Shown here piece by piece: positions 1-10,461 of a stretch of 64,000 bases of DNA. Location of the stretch: contig NC_090163.1 of the NCBI RefSeq assembly GCF_017916325.1, forward strand, positions 248,501 to 312,500, in the 5' to 3' direction. Below the pieces are notes generated by a model. That model was not told the origin of the DNA, ran no database searches, and worked only from the letters and a program-made list of their open reading frames with translations. Each line of letters opens with the position of its first letter. The stretch's first letter is position 1. Origin of the DNA: Leishmania martiniquensis. Lineage: Eukaryota > Euglenozoa > Kinetoplastea > Trypanosomatida > Trypanosomatidae. The position numbers were made by a program, and so were the translations under genes.

Positions 1-909
1 CGCTGCGCACGCAGACACACTAAACCCGGAGGGTAAAGAAAGCACACACGTGCGCACTTTGCCTGCAACAAAAGACTGCGCTGCGCAGTCAAGCGGACCA
101 AAAAGCGGATGCGGAGGTAAGTGAGCGGGCTTCCATGAAAGATAGAGAGGTGCGAGAGGATCTGCTCATCAAGATGATGCGGTAAATCCATGCGATGGCG
201 ACGGCACATGCAGTGAAAAAGAGAGAAGGTCGAGACACTCCCTAAGCATTCCACCATAGACTCACGTACGCCCACCTCAGCACTTGTCATGAAAAGTCGG
301 GCGATGTCGCGCCGACCGGGGGGCCATAGTCAAAGGCCCATTTGTTTGCCAACGCCCCTGAAGGGGCAGTTACCACCGCGCTCACCCGAGGGAGCTGCCG
401 TTTCTTTATTGTTCTGTGTGTGTGTGTGTTTGTGTATGTGAGGGGGAGGGGGTCGACTTGGCCTCACTCAAGCATACGCATGCGCGCACTTGCGCAGGCG
501 TGAGAGAGACACCCACACATGAACGCTAAAAAGGGGAAGGAAAGAAGCGAAGAAAAGAATCTGCAAATCGCCCGATGACATGCCACACTCTCACACGGCA
601 AAAAGTCGTCGACACACACAAACACACACACGCACACACGGACAGACACACACACACATATATATATATATGTGTGTATCGACGAACAGTGGACCAAAAG
701 CGCACGCACGCGCACGTGTACATCCATGCGGGTGAGTACACCACACCCGCCAACAAGTCGAGCCTGGCAGCACCTCCACCCGCTCGGCATACCCGCAAGC
801 CTTGTCTGCGCGCTCCCCCATCGCCTCCAGCATGGGTAGCACCACGACCCAGCATGCGGACGGAGATACAGCCGCCGTCTCCAAACACACGCACCCGGCG
901 TTGTGTGGA
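1..909. other. Gene-free stretch, left edge
   Basis: No convincing gene is seen. The stretch lies downstream of the minus-strand gene ending at 910 and is probably its 3' UTR and intergenic spacer. It holds a TG tract near 414-440 and a CA tract running into a TA tract at 612-676. The short reading frames here are made of these repeats. Confidence 0.7.
612..676. repeat. CA/TA/TG compound microsatellite
   Basis: Interrupted CA dinucleotides (612-659) pass into an alternating TA run and then TG. The TA core is self-complementary and could form a hairpin in RNA. Confidence 0.9.
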
Positions 910-1932
910 TCAGCTCTTGCCTGCAGCAAGCGCGGTGTGGTGAACGTTCGTCCACATGTCGACGCGCCGCTTTGCAAAGATGAAGTACTTCTGCATGTGA
1001 ACCCAGCCACTGCCGCGGTAGGATCGCCCAACGGAGTCGAAGGCGACCACTGCGGCGAGCGTGAAGACGAACGCGGCGACGCTCCAGAACCACGTGTAGG
1101 CATCCGACAAGCGGCCCTCGCCAAGACGATAGACTAGAGAGTAAGCGCCATACGCGGGCATGCACACAAGACCGAGAAACAGACAGTAATATACAATGAC
1201 AAAGTCGCATGAGAAGGGGACGAGGGCGACGTTATGTTTGCATCGAGAGAACCGGGTTGCCTCATACCAGTCAGCGAGGTAGAGACGGTGTGACTTGACG
1301 GCGCGCAGCTTGGGGTGCATCTCAATCAGAGTCGACAGTGCCTGAACAGAGAGCTCGTTTCGCCAGTCACGCGGCGGGTCATCGAGGCTGTACGTCTCCA
1401 GCACGTCGGCGTTCTTGCACGCCATCATGACACGATGCACAGCGACAGCGTCGTTCCATCCTTCCAACGTCACCTCGCGCAGGTGATGGCAGCGGCTCAG
1501 AAAGCCGAGGAGATGCTTCGACATCGGCTCGCAGTGGCGCGAGAGATAGAGGTATTCGACGCCAGGATTCCAGCGGAAAAGTGGCTCGATAAGGCGGGCA
1601 TCGAGGGCATCGAAGGGCTCACCATTGCACGAGTGAGGCACGACAATGCTTCTGCACCCACGCTCCGTGCCGAAGGCGCGAACACCGCGCAGCCGACTCC
1701 GCAGCGACGGTAAAAAGTACGCTGTATTCACGATGCACGTGGGCTGGTCAGGGAAGCCAAAGAGCGACGGGTTGAGGGCAGCGTAGCCGAGCATTTTTTG
1801 AATGTCATTGATGCGCCATCGGTGCAGCGGCATTGTGCGGAAGAAGCCGCGGTACAAGGGGAGGTACTCCGTTCGGCATCTGCGCTCCGTGAAAGGGTTG
1901 TAGAACCGCGGCCTCCATCGGCGCGGCTCCAT
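910..1932 (-). CDS. Conserved hypothetical protein with two C-terminal membrane segments (340 aa)
   Basis: I do not recognise this protein. The first in-frame ATG is at 1932; the frame stays open to a GTG at 1992, which I do not take as the start. Residues about 120-160 have spaced leucines and aromatics (VEYLYLS, LREVTLEGW) that loosely resemble leucine-rich repeats, but no regular repeat is clear. Two hydrophobic segments, about 243-267 (rich in V, Y, L, F) and 279-299 (WFWSVAAFVF), are probably membrane-spanning. They are separated by a short loop with RLGEGR and followed by a basic tail. Most of the protein would then lie on one side of a membrane with a C-terminal hairpin anchor. Function is unknown. 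Confidence 0.7.
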   Translation of the reverse strand: MEPRRWRPRFYNPFTERRCRTEYLPLYRGFFRTMPLHRWRINDIQKMLGYAALNPSLFGFPDQPTCIVNTAYFLPSLRSRLRGVRAFGTERGCRSIVVPHSCNGEPFDALDARLIEPLFRWNPGVEYLYLSRHCEPMSKHLLGFLSRCHHLREVTLEGWNDAVAVHRVMMACKNADVLETYSLDDPPRDWRNELSVQALSTLIEMHPKLRAVKSHRLYLADWYEATRFSRCKHNVALVPFSCDFVIVYYCLFLGLVCMPAYGAYSLVYRLGEGRLSDAYTWFWSVAAFVFTLAAVVAFDSVGRSYRGSGWVHMQKYFIFAKRRVDMWTNVHHTALAAGKS

Positions 1933-3741
1933 CCTCCGCGCACGCTCGAGTCGGGGGAGGCGGGGCGTCTGAGGAGAGAAGGCCAAAGCCACTTGGGTAA
2001 CGGTGACTCAAGCTTCTCAATCGGCGAAGACGACCCGAAAGACGGTAAAGGAGCTCACAGGAGAGGTAACGAGAAAGCAGAAAAGGGAGGAAAAGAGGCC
2101 GCGAAGTCGTTAGTCGCACGGGCGCAACATTGAAATGTAGGCGCCTCGCTTTGTGCGCCTGGCAGCGCGTTTGCCCTCTGTGTGTGTGTGTGTTTCAGTA
2201 GGCGGCAAAGAGCGCCTGGCGCAGCCGTGCTCGCGCCCTGACGCGCGAAGGAGTTCAAGAGAGACGAAAGTAACGAGACGAGGGATTACTGTGCAGCATC
2301 TGGAGTCTCTCGTCCGTGCATGTGCTCGGGTAAAAGACGCACTGGGAAGCGCTGCGTCTCACAGGCTCCCGGGGGAGAGGAGGGGAGGGGAGCCGGGAAG
2401 CAGCGCCGAGAAAAGCGGAGGCCCACGAGTATAAAGAAAAAAGCGCGTGAGTGAAAATAATGCGAGACGCTCTCGCATGTGCACATCCGCCACACGAAAG
2501 AGAGAAAGAGAGGGCGCGATGAGAAAAGAAGGATCCTGATAGGGGCAGGAGAGGCGACGGCGAAATGCCCAGCAACCAGCCTGCCAGATGTGCGCGCTTT
2601 CTTCTGGGCCCACCTCCCTGTGCGCACCCGCATGGAGGCCGCTGGCGCTGATATGGTCATCCGTTCCGCTCTTTTTCGCGGGGTTCTCTGTCCACCGTTG
2701 GGAAGGGAGGAGAGTGCAGTGCGGTGACATGCCCATGTGGCCTCCAAAGGTACGCAGAAGCGCAGAGAGGGCGGGCCTGTGGCGATACTCGCCGCGTCAC
2801 CGCTCGCCTATATTTTTTCTTTTTTCCCGTCAATGAATGACGAGTGGGGCGACGGTGGAGTCGAAAAAAATGGGGGAAGAGGGGGCAATACTTCGAGAGT
2901 GTCGAGAAGGCGGCTCGGCGTTGCTATGTGTTTCTTTGTCTTTGCGTTTGGCCCACTTGGGCACCGGCAGAGACAGCTGCATGCGCACACGCCCGACGGC
3001 AGAGAATGGAGTCGTGTGAAGCGGATGAAGAGTCCAAAAAGGAACTCCGTCCCTCCCAAAAAGGGGGAAAGCGGCGCCTTCGCTGCGTCGCGGTCGTCTC
3101 ACTCTCACTGCCTGTGCATCTGTAAGCCGAAGATCCCACACGAACAAGAAAGGCAAAAAAAGAGCGGCGCTCCCCGTGCGATAGGTTCGCTGCGTGAAGG
3201 CCAGTGTGAAGAAGTGACCGCGCGCCGATGCATGCCTATGCGCATCCGGGTCAGACGGCCGCTCAAGGAAGAGACGGGGGGAGGGTGGAGAGAGGAATCC
3301 TCCTGGGCGCGCAAAGCAAGCTGCGCCTTCGCCGAGAGAAGGCAAAGGAGAGACCTACAGTTTTGGTGAGCGTGAGGGGCGGCGCTCACACCCACGCAAT
3401 CGGCTTCGCAGCCGATGTTGCTTGACACGATGTTTACGGCACGCTATACTTGACGAGATGAGACAATGGCGCCACGCTGTAGCGGTGGCGCACTTCCCAT
3501 TTTGCTCCAGACATCCACGGACGACTCGATAAGAGGGAGAAGACGCGTTCGTGCGCTGAGCAGGAGGCTAAGCTGCGCGGCGGTACACGCTCACAGAAGC
3601 ACACACAAAGGTGCACAGGTAAGCAGGAGGAACGCACCTGCAGCATGTCAACGCGCGGCACCACCCTCCGTGTTGTGCTTCGAGCTCCCCACCCCCACCC
3701 GTCATCATGCGCGCACAAAGCTGCATGTGCCCGCAATAGAC
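1933..3741. other. Intergenic region, no gene seen
   Basis: The stretch has purine-rich plus-strand sequence (pyrimidine-rich on the transcribed strand) and a TG tract near 2178-2194. Overlapping short frames in all six phases are low complexity (Arg/Ser/Pro-rich) and look like noise. It should hold the 5' UTR of the gene ending at 910 and the 3' UTR of the gene ending at 3742. Confidence 0.65.
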
Positions 3742-5211
3742 TCAGTCCCGTACGGGCCAGAATGGAAAATATCCCCTATAGTACTCCTCCACTTCTCGAT
3801 AGTGCACGAGCCGCACGTCGAGCGGCACGCCGAGCTCGGCGACACGGTGTACCGCCGACGCGATTCCTGAAGCGATCCACTCCTCCTCATTGCGGAACGC
3901 ACCGCCGCCCACCTTTGTGAGAAACACAGGTGGTCGTGAGGAGCGCAGCGTCGCCGGCAGAGACGCGTCAGCAAGGCTGGCGTGACGCTCCCAGTGGCGG
4001 AGGGTGTGCTGCACACCGGCAAGGAGGGTGGCCTCGTACGTGCCACGCAAGATTATGCGGGCGAGGGCAGCCATGCCATCCCACTCTCGTGGGGTGGACT
4101 GCTCCTGCGATGGCAGACTCAAGGCGCTGTTGTACGTCTGAGTCACACCACGCACCTCCACCTCGGGAGCCGCAGCCGCGCCCGATATGCGAACAACCTC
4201 TCGCTCCGCCTGGTGACTGGGCTCGCGCCACGCATGAGCGTGGGAGACGGGCGAGTCGTGCAACGGCAGCGTCACGGTGGCGTCTTCCACTAGCCCAATA
4301 CGGAGGCGTGACAACAACTCTTCTTCCACATCCGCGATCGAGATACCCTCGGCGGCCGCGATGCGCCGCAGCCTCTCAGTCAGTGAGGCTATCTGCCGTG
4401 TCTGAAAAAAATAGCCGTTGTGGATCTTGAAGAAGTGCTCTTGCGGCAGCGCTGGCACACTGCACGCAGTAGAATCGGCGGCGCCTGCTGCAAGGCCGGT
4501 GGAGGCGTCGCCACAGCTGCGCGCACGGGTAAGGTACTCGACGAGGTCCTCTAGCATGTTCACCTGACGATCCCTTCGCTGTCCCCGGGCCGCCTCATCT
4601 GCAGTTTGCGTGGCTGATGCAGCATCGGTAGCGCCGAAGAAGTGTGGATGTAGTAGATAGTTACAATAGACTGTACCCCCCATGCACGCCAAGGCGCACG
4701 CAGGCCCCTGAGTCCGATCGTAAACATAATGCTGGACCCCATCCTCTGGTGTCACTTCAGACGACGCGAACTCGAGCAGGTTGAACTGGCTGGCCACCTG
4801 GAAAAGGCCATTAGCGATGCTGCGGTGCATCTGCCCAGCCTCGCCGGTGACGTGCGCGCACGTCACCGGCGACAACGCCGCTGACGCCGAGCTACAGCAA
4901 CTGCTAGAAGCTGTCACTCTTGCGAGTAGCCCTGGGTGTTTATCCTCGAACGCTCGCACCGCCGCAACCACTTCCGCACGCAGCTCTGCGACGCTGGGCG
5001 TGGAATGCCAGCCGCTGCTAATGCAGCGGTCGCCTGCCACAAGTGGGTGGTGAAACAAGGCCCGCTCCTTGCGGACGCGGTAGTGACCGCTGGGCATGCG
5101 TGCACGAACCACCTCAAAGGTGCACCCGTTGAGAAGACCGTGCCGCGTGGCGATGTAGTCGCTCTCCGAAAACCCGAAAAGGGCCTCAAAGAAGCGGTCG
5201 CCGATCGGCAT
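3742..5211 (-). CDS. Conserved hypothetical protein, macrodomain-like motifs (489 aa)
   Basis: The first ATG is at 5211. The frame is open only 19 further codons upstream, to an in-frame TAA, and contains a GTG but no ATG. Conserved-looking blocks are QFNLLEF (142-148), DRTQGPACA (165-173) followed by a hydrophobic stretch and YCNYLL, QTYNSAL (358-364), GTYEATLLA (390-398) and TKVGGGAFRNEEEWI (432-446). The glycine-rich VGGGAFRNEEEW block near the end resembles the phosphate-binding loop of ADP-ribose-binding macrodomains. The DRTQGPACA block recalls a little-studied family of bacterial and protist proteins, from memory. A role in ADP-ribose or nucleotide chemistry is my inference, not shown. 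Residues 101-113 are a Ser/Cys/Ala low-complexity run, followed directly by the segment encoded by a perfect palindrome. Confidence 0.65.
   Translation of the reverse strand: MPIGDRFFEALFGFSESDYIATRHGLLNGCTFEVVRARMPSGHYRVRKERALFHHPLVAGDRCISSGWHSTPSVAELRAEVVAAVRAFEDKHPGLLARVTASSSCCSSASAALSPVTCAHVTGEAGQMHRSIANGLFQVASQFNLLEFASSEVTPEDGVQHYVYDRTQGPACALACMGGTVYCNYLLHPHFFGATDAASATQTADEAARGQRRDRQVNMLEDLVEYLTRARSCGDASTGLAAGAADSTACSVPALPQEHFFKIHNGYFFQTRQIASLTERLRRIAAAEGISIADVEEELLSRLRIGLVEDATVTLPLHDSPVSHAHAWREPSHQAEREVVRISGAAAAPEVEVRGVTQTYNSALSLPSQEQSTPREWDGMAALARIILRGTYEATLLAGVQHTLRHWERHASLADASLPATLRSSRPPVFLTKVGGGAFRNEEEWIASGIASAVHRVAELGVPLDVRLVHYREVEEYYRGYFPFWPVRD
4841..4872. repeat. Perfect 32-bp palindrome inside a coding region
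   Basis: Positions 4841-4856 (tcgccggtgacgtgcg) are the exact reverse complement of 4857-4872, with no spacer. The flanking bases 4840 and 4873 (both c) do not pair, so the symmetry stops exactly there. It encodes SPVTCAHVTGE within the 489-residue protein, and the opposite strand in phase reads the same peptide. Confidence 0.97.
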
Positions 5212-6338
5212 TTCCTTCCCGAGGAGCCCCGCAGGCAGGCGGTCAAGGGCTATCTCGAACACTGCGATTTACGCGGTTAGCACTGGTGGGCGGCTAGAGA
5301 AGCTCCAGCACCGTGCGGTCCTTGACAGATCGAGGGCGTACGGGGCTCAGAAAGAGAGAGGGGGAAAGAAGCGACGCCCCAGTGAAGGCGGAGGTAAAAG
5401 GCAAAAGCAGCGGCACAGCAGTCCGGATGGAGAGGAACTCGCGTTGGCACCAGACGAGTGCCTCATGCACACCGAAGACGTGCGCGAGTCCATCCACAGG
5501 GCGCTTCTGCCCCCTGTCGACTGCGGGATGGGAAAGAGGATGGCGAGGTGCAAAGGCGGGAGTGCCTTTTGCCGTCGAATTGCTTTCCCCCTCCCGCATG
5601 GCGGGCCCGGTATGCCCCTTCAATTGGTATCGCGAGAAGGCCAGCAGAGCGTGGAAAGTGGGAAAGGGAGGAGAGAGCAGGGCGCACCTCGGCCGCGGTG
5701 TGTACGCAGAGAAGGAGAACAGACACCAACAGAGGGCCACACGCCTCAAACGAGGTGGAGGGGTGCAAAGAATAGTGAGCTGTGCATGCGATGATATGCG
5801 TCTGCGCCTGTGTGGGCGTGTGCCTGCGCACGCCTTCCGGTTCATGTCCCTCTTTGTGGCAGCGGCACTGACCCGCCTCGCGCACGGGCGGAGGTGGCTC
5901 CTGCATTGAGTTGGTCGGCGGGTGATATATGTAGTGATGGGAGGGTAGCATTTCTGTAATACAGGGCTTCCAGTCACGCCCACAGGCTCTGTTCTTGCAC
6001 AGCGCTGCAAGATAGGCCCTCTTGTTCCGTAATTGTTCCCACCAATAGCATCACGCCACCACAATCCCTCTCTCCTGGCCCACTTACATCCTCCGGGCTC
6101 ATGTCATCGTTTTTTTCCGCGTGATGCGGGTGTTTTTTTTAGCCGCCATCGATGGGTATTCGCCGCGGCCCCACTCCGAGAGCATCTCTCACCTCACCAT
6201 CCCCTGTTTTCCGCGCTGGCGGAATAGCAGTGCGTCGGATAATGTGGGGAATAAGCGTCCGCGCAACTCAGCCCTGTGGCACACACGCACCTGGGCTTAT
6301 AGGCACTGCATCCTTCTTTCCTCCTCCCCCCTCTGAGC
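5212..6338. other. Intergenic region, no gene seen
   Basis: A minus-strand frame spanning 5294-6064 exists but is Pro/Ser/Leu/Arg-rich and is the translation of pyrimidine-rich spacer. The region should contain the 3' UTR of the ankyrin gene and the 5' UTR and splice acceptor of the gene ending at 3742. Confidence 0.6.
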
Positions 6339-7028
6339 CTACTCGATGCCATCCACAGAGGCAGAGCCAAGCATCTGTGCACTTGTTGTTGCATCCACTG
6401 GCACTGTAGGGGTAGGTGTCTCCCTGGCCGCTGAGACAACTTTCTTTGCCGGTGCTTTGGGTGCCGGCGACACCTTGAACTCTGGCACCACCTTCGCCTC
6501 TTCTCTTGGCTTCTCGCCTAGCGCGTCGTCCTCTTCCTCGGCTGGGAGGTCGACGCTCACGGAGGCCTGGCCAGGCGGAACATATGTGTCGAGCGTCTCA
6601 TCGCAGCTCATGAGCAGCGCCTCCATCTCGTTATACTGCTTCTCATAGATGAGCTGCAGGGCGGTTTTGCCCATGATGTTCTGCACAGACGGCCTCCACC
6701 CGTGCGCCAGTAGCGCCTCCGCCGCAGCAACGCGGTTGTTGAGCGCAGCAAAATGCAACGCCGTATTACCCTCGTCATTCGGCATATTAGGTTGTGGGTT
6801 GAACTGGAAGAGCATCTCCAAGATGGGCATGTGACCATTCGCAGCTGCCATGTGCACCGCTGTCCTACCCTGCTCATCCCGCGCGTCCACGTCGCTCGGG
6901 TTCTTCTCTAGGTACGCCTTGAGCAGATCCAGGTCACCGGCTTCGTTGTATCGCGCACTGTCGAGGAACGCATCCACGTCCGTGAGTGGTTCACGAAACT
7001 CGGAGTCCGGCTCGTAGTAAGTTTCCAT
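6339..7028 (-). CDS. Ankyrin-repeat protein (229 aa)
   Basis: The start is the ATG at 7028 (METYYEPD). The frame is open 46 codons further, but the pyrimidine tract of the transcribed strand (about 7100-7140) and the AG sites just after it lie inside that extension, so the extension would be removed by trans-splicing. Residues 51-84, 85-117 and 118-141 form ankyrin repeats, with signatures EQGRTAVHMAAANGH, EGNTALHFAALNNR and MGKTALQLIYEKQ. The N-terminus is acidic. The C-terminal 80 residues are Ala/Pro/Lys-rich, acidic in part and probably disordered. Ankyrin repeats bind other proteins; the partner cannot be told from sequence. It ends close to a short gap and is the next gene downstream of PP1 in the same unit. 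Confidence 0.88.
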   Translation of the reverse strand: METYYEPDSEFREPLTDVDAFLDSARYNEAGDLDLLKAYLEKNPSDVDARDEQGRTAVHMAAANGHMPILEMLFQFNPQPNMPNDEGNTALHFAALNNRVAAAEALLAHGWRPSVQNIMGKTALQLIYEKQYNEMEALLMSCDETLDTYVPPGQASVSVDLPAEEEDDALGEKPREEAKVVPEFKVSPAPKAPAKKVVSAARETPTPTVPVDATTSAQMLGSASVDGIE

Positions 7029-7497
7029 GGTTGTTATGCGTCTCTGTCGGACCGCCGCTATGTGCTCATGAAAGAGCCGGGCTGTATCTTCTCTGGCCGC
7101 GTGTGGAATGACGAAAGAGAGGGAAGCACATGAGAAGAGGGGATAGAGTAGATGCCCAGAGTACATCGCACATGTATGTGCGCTGCGTCATGTGTACACT
7201 TGCAAGCCCGTGTGTTTGCGTGTGTCGGTGTAGTCAGCGGCACGTCGTGAAGACCGTTTTTACACCCGGCAAAGAAAACAAGACGCCGGCTCCGCGGTGG
7301 CAAGGAAGAAGAGCGAGATGCTCGTTGGAAGGCAGAAGCTCTGTAGGACCATATCCGCACAGCCTCAGCGTAGAAGCAACCCCTCCCGCCTCAGTCGCCG
7401 CTTTCCTCAAGAGGCGCTCTTGCCATCGAAGGCGCGGATCGCCTCACCCACCGCGTTTGCCACACATACTCCTCACACCGTGAGAGCTACGTCAGGA

Positions 7498-7737
7498 TTA
7501 CTCAGCGTCCTCCCTACCCTCTTCGCTCCCAGCGTACTTGGCCGCGGCCGAGAGGTCACCCTTTAGGGTGCGCGGTGATGACGCGTTGCTGTTCGTGCGT
7601 CGCGGCTTAGTCGCTGAAGATTTTTTTCTTCGTACACCGAGCAAAAGAAAAGGGCACACCATGAGGAGCCCACAGACGAGAAGAACGAGGAGAGGGAGGG
7701 ATGAAGGAGGAGGAGGGGGGCGTACATGTGGAGTCAT
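7498..7737 (-). CDS. Candidate small membrane protein (79 aa), weak
   Basis: A short frame starts at the ATG at 7737. It has a proline run, then a hydrophobic segment (LPLLVLLVCGLLMVCPFLLLG, roughly residues 14-34), a basic patch (RRKK) and a polar tail ending in acidic residues. That order would suit a single-pass membrane protein with a cytoplasmic tail. Against it, the hydrophobic part is encoded by an almost pure pyrimidine tract, which translates to Pro, Ser, Leu and Phe by default and could instead be a trans-splicing signal. No AG acceptor is seen between the tract upstream and this ATG. I rate it as a candidate only. Confidence 0.25.
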   Translation of the reverse strand: MTPHVRPPPPPSSLPLLVLLVCGLLMVCPFLLLGVRRKKSSATKPRRTNSNASSPRTLKGDLSAAAKYAGSEEGREDAE

Positions 7738-8832
7738 CGATATAGTCGAAGTTCCGCAAAAGAAAAAAGGGGGTGCAATCAAACACACCAAACACTCACC
7801 CTCGCGCGTCCTCGAAGGCACGGGAAAACAGACACCATCATCAGAGACGACACCCTCGTGATCGAGCGTGCGACTCCGCTCAATCGCCCACGCCTACTTG
7901 TAGGAAGGAAAACCTAAATACACTAATAATAAAAGTCCGAATACAATAGGAGACAGGCCCGACGACGCAGAGAAAAGCGAAACACAACCCACAATAGCAC
8001 CTCGCCAACCGCAGTTGCCACCATCACAACGCTCTTCGCCGAGGCATTCCCTCTTCACCTCTTACAAACATACACACACGCGCATACCCTCTACAACTGC
8101 AGAGTCACACCAGCAAACCAGGCGGAGGTGGGAGGAAGAGGAGGAGCACCGAAGAGAATAAAAACCGGTGACCAAGAAGACTACCCCGATGCACTTGAGT
8201 CACCCTCGCTTGAGTGACACGCTCTATCTCACTTGGACACACTCATTGAACGCACTCTCTCACTCTCGTATGCGTCGCCGTTCCCCGCACCTCGACCCTT
8301 GCCGAACCCTCTTTTCTGCTTCCTTCCTCCCTCCTGACCGCTTCACTAGGCGCTCTCCGTCGCCCAAAATGATTCGCAGTTGATTCGTCTCTGCGGTGCG
8401 CTCACGGCCAAAGCAAGCCAAAAGAAGAGACAGAGAGTGGTGACAGAAGAGATGCACGTATCGGCAGCGCTCAAGTGTGTATGTGTGTGTGGGGGGGACA
8501 CCGGTAGAAAGACGGTGACCCGAAGAACATGCGGAAGGTATGAGCAAAGACCTCACGATGAACACGAAAAAAAAAAGAGGAGACCCGCTGCGCCTGATTC
8601 CATTCCCTGCGTGCGTGCGTGTACGCCAGTGCGTGTCGGGAAGGCACTGTTTTTCTCCGTCCTCTTTGCCAACACCGCCAACGTCAGAGAAGGGGGGAGG
8701 GAGGGCAGAGACATATACGCAAATGCCGGCGCGCGGGCGCAGATGGGCAAAGGAGGCGGGAGCGTCCCTCCCCGGACCAACTGGAACAGAGACGCTCCCA
8801 TGTTGGCGTACATGAGGAAGAGAAAAGATATT

Positions 8833-8846
8833 GGGGGGGGGGGGGG
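8833..8846. repeat. Homopolymer G14 tract
   Basis: Fourteen consecutive G on the plus strand, so C14 in the predicted transcript of this minus-strand unit. It lies in the PP1 3' UTR or spacer. Confidence 0.95.
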
Positions 8847-9555
8847 AAGAAACACAAAGAGAAAAAAGGCGAGATCCACTCTGCGGGCAGAGGGTGCCGT
8901 GAAGGTGAGTGGCAACAAGATGGGAGAGCCGCGGCGGAGAAGAGCAGAATATGTTTGCCCCGTCCTTGAGTGACATACATCTGCAGTGCTATCGACCGAT
9001 ACGCTAGGCGCCAGATGTCACATGCAGACACAGAAAGCCGCAGACACTAAAGCGCGCCCACCCGCTCCCCCGCACCGCATATCACAGCAATGGGCAGGGC
9101 CTCATACATCACCGAAACAAGCACCAACGCCACAAACAAACTACGCACGCGCGCATGTGCCGTAGAAGAGGGAGAGAGGCCTTTCGGGGAACACGTGGAG
9201 CACCAAGAAGAGAGACAGAGACAGTGATCGAGGGGCAGAGCCACAAGCGAGAGACGACGGTAACGTAGAGAAAGACGGAGAGAGCGCGCGTATGAAACGC
9301 AAACAGGAAAGAGGGAGTGGGGAACAAAGAGACGCACCGGCGTGCACCCACCACGTTTAAACACACACACACACATACACGCGCAACGACAGGGTAACCA
9401 TATCAGCCAATCCAATGAAGGAGAAAGGCATGAGCACTCCATCACCTCGATGCGCTGCTGTTCTCTCTGCGTCAAGGCGCACCCGCTAGGGCGGTCCCTC
9501 AACGGGGTCCTTTTGTGCAAGCTTTTCCCCTTTTTGTCTTTTACCGCACACCTTC

Positions 9556-10461
9556 CTACGAGTAGAACTTCGGCTTCTTCACGGACGGCTTCAGGATCTG
9601 AAAGGAGCACATCAGCTCGTTGTCGACGGTCATCACCGCACCGCTGTTGTCGAACTCATTACAGTAGTTCGGGGCAGAGAAGATGGTGATGAGCTTACGC
9701 TTCGCGAAAAACTGGTACCCGTCTTCTACGACCTGGTGTGCACGGCAAATCAGCTCAAATTGGTGCTTGTTCAAAAACTTCTCTACAATATCCTGCCCAA
9801 AAGTGAAGGACACACCACGATCGTTCTCGCCCCACCCGGAGAGGCCTTCCTCCGGGTCCGACCACAGCAGGTCACAAATCAGGCCAGTGTCGGCCACATC
9901 GCATGGGCGCGTAATCTTCTTGATTTGATCCATCGTCTGCAGCTCCGGTGACAGACCTCCGTGGCAGCAGAAGATTTTGTCATCGATAATGCACGCCACG
10001 GGAAGGCAGTTGAATGTGTCTGTAAAGGCCTTCCAGAGACGAATGTTGTAGCGGCGCTTGCACTCGTCGAAGAATCCGTAAATGCGGTTGATACTGGCGC
10101 ACTCGTGGTTGCCTCGCAGGATGAAGAAGTTCTCGGGAAACTTTACCTTGAAAGCGAAGACCAAGCATATAGTCTCGAGGCCCTGCTTTCCGCGGTCCAC
10201 GTAGTCGCCCAGGAAGAGGTAGTTCGCCGTCGGCGGGAAGCCGCCGTTCTCGAAGAGGCGGATGAGGTCGTAGTACTGTCCATGAATGTCGCCACAGATC
10301 TTGATGGGCGCCTCCAGTTCTAGCAGAGGCGGTTGCGAGAGAACAATCTCACGCGTGCGCAACGCCAGCTGTTTCACGTCATTCTCGGCTAACTGCACCT
10401 GCTTCCCAGGCTTCGCACCACGGACCTCGAGCAACTGCTCGATGATAGAGTCGACGCTCAT
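9556..10461 (-). CDS. Serine/threonine protein phosphatase PP1 catalytic subunit (301 aa)
   Basis: This is the metal-dependent PPP-family catalytic subunit that removes phosphate from Ser/Thr in complex with regulatory subunits. The start is the ATG at 10461 (MSVDSIIEQ). The family motifs are all present: GDIHGQ (57-62), GDYVDRG (85-91), RGNHE (116-120), HGGLSPEL (167 on) and [11 protein letters not shown] (262 on), giving the metal ligands and the catalytic His. The SEQ-like pattern, including [20 protein letters not shown], is typical of PP1 rather than PP2A. It ends at KKPKFYS, about 30 residues shorter than human PP1, so the C-terminal TPPR CDK site of animal PP1 is absent. Kinetoplastids carry several PP1 copies; whether this is one of a set cannot be seen here. 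Confidence 0.97.
   Translation of the reverse strand: MSVDSIIEQLLEVRGAKPGKQVQLAENDVKQLALRTREIVLSQPPLLELEAPIKICGDIHGQYYDLIRLFENGGFPPTANYLFLGDYVDRGKQGLETICLVFAFKVKFPENFFILRGNHECASINRIYGFFDECKRRYNIRLWKAFTDTFNCLPVACIIDDKIFCCHGGLSPELQTMDQIKKITRPCDVADTGLICDLLWSDPEEGLSGWGENDRGVSFTFGQDIVEKFLNKHQFELICRAHQVVEDGYQFFAKRKLITIFSAPNYCNEFDNSGAVMTVDNELMCSFQILKPSVKKPKFYS

Larger units (their letters stand above)
7029..9555. other. Long intergenic region between PP1 and ankyrin genes
   Basis: The 2.5 kb is dominated by pyrimidine tracts of the transcribed strand, a G14 run at 8833-8846, TG/CA tracts near 8477-8491 and 9361-9377, and many unlikely short frames. The only reading frame I would keep as a candidate is 7498-7737, listed separately. 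The rest is probably PP1 3' UTR and spacer. Confidence 0.6.

Noticed and set aside
5294..6064. Minus-strand frame of 256 codons between two genes
   Set aside because: Translation of pyrimidine-rich spacer (Pro/Ser/Leu/Arg), no ATG near its start and no domain.
8260..8976. Minus-strand frame of 238 codons
   Set aside because: Passes through the G14 run and CA/TG tracts; composition is that of simple repeats.
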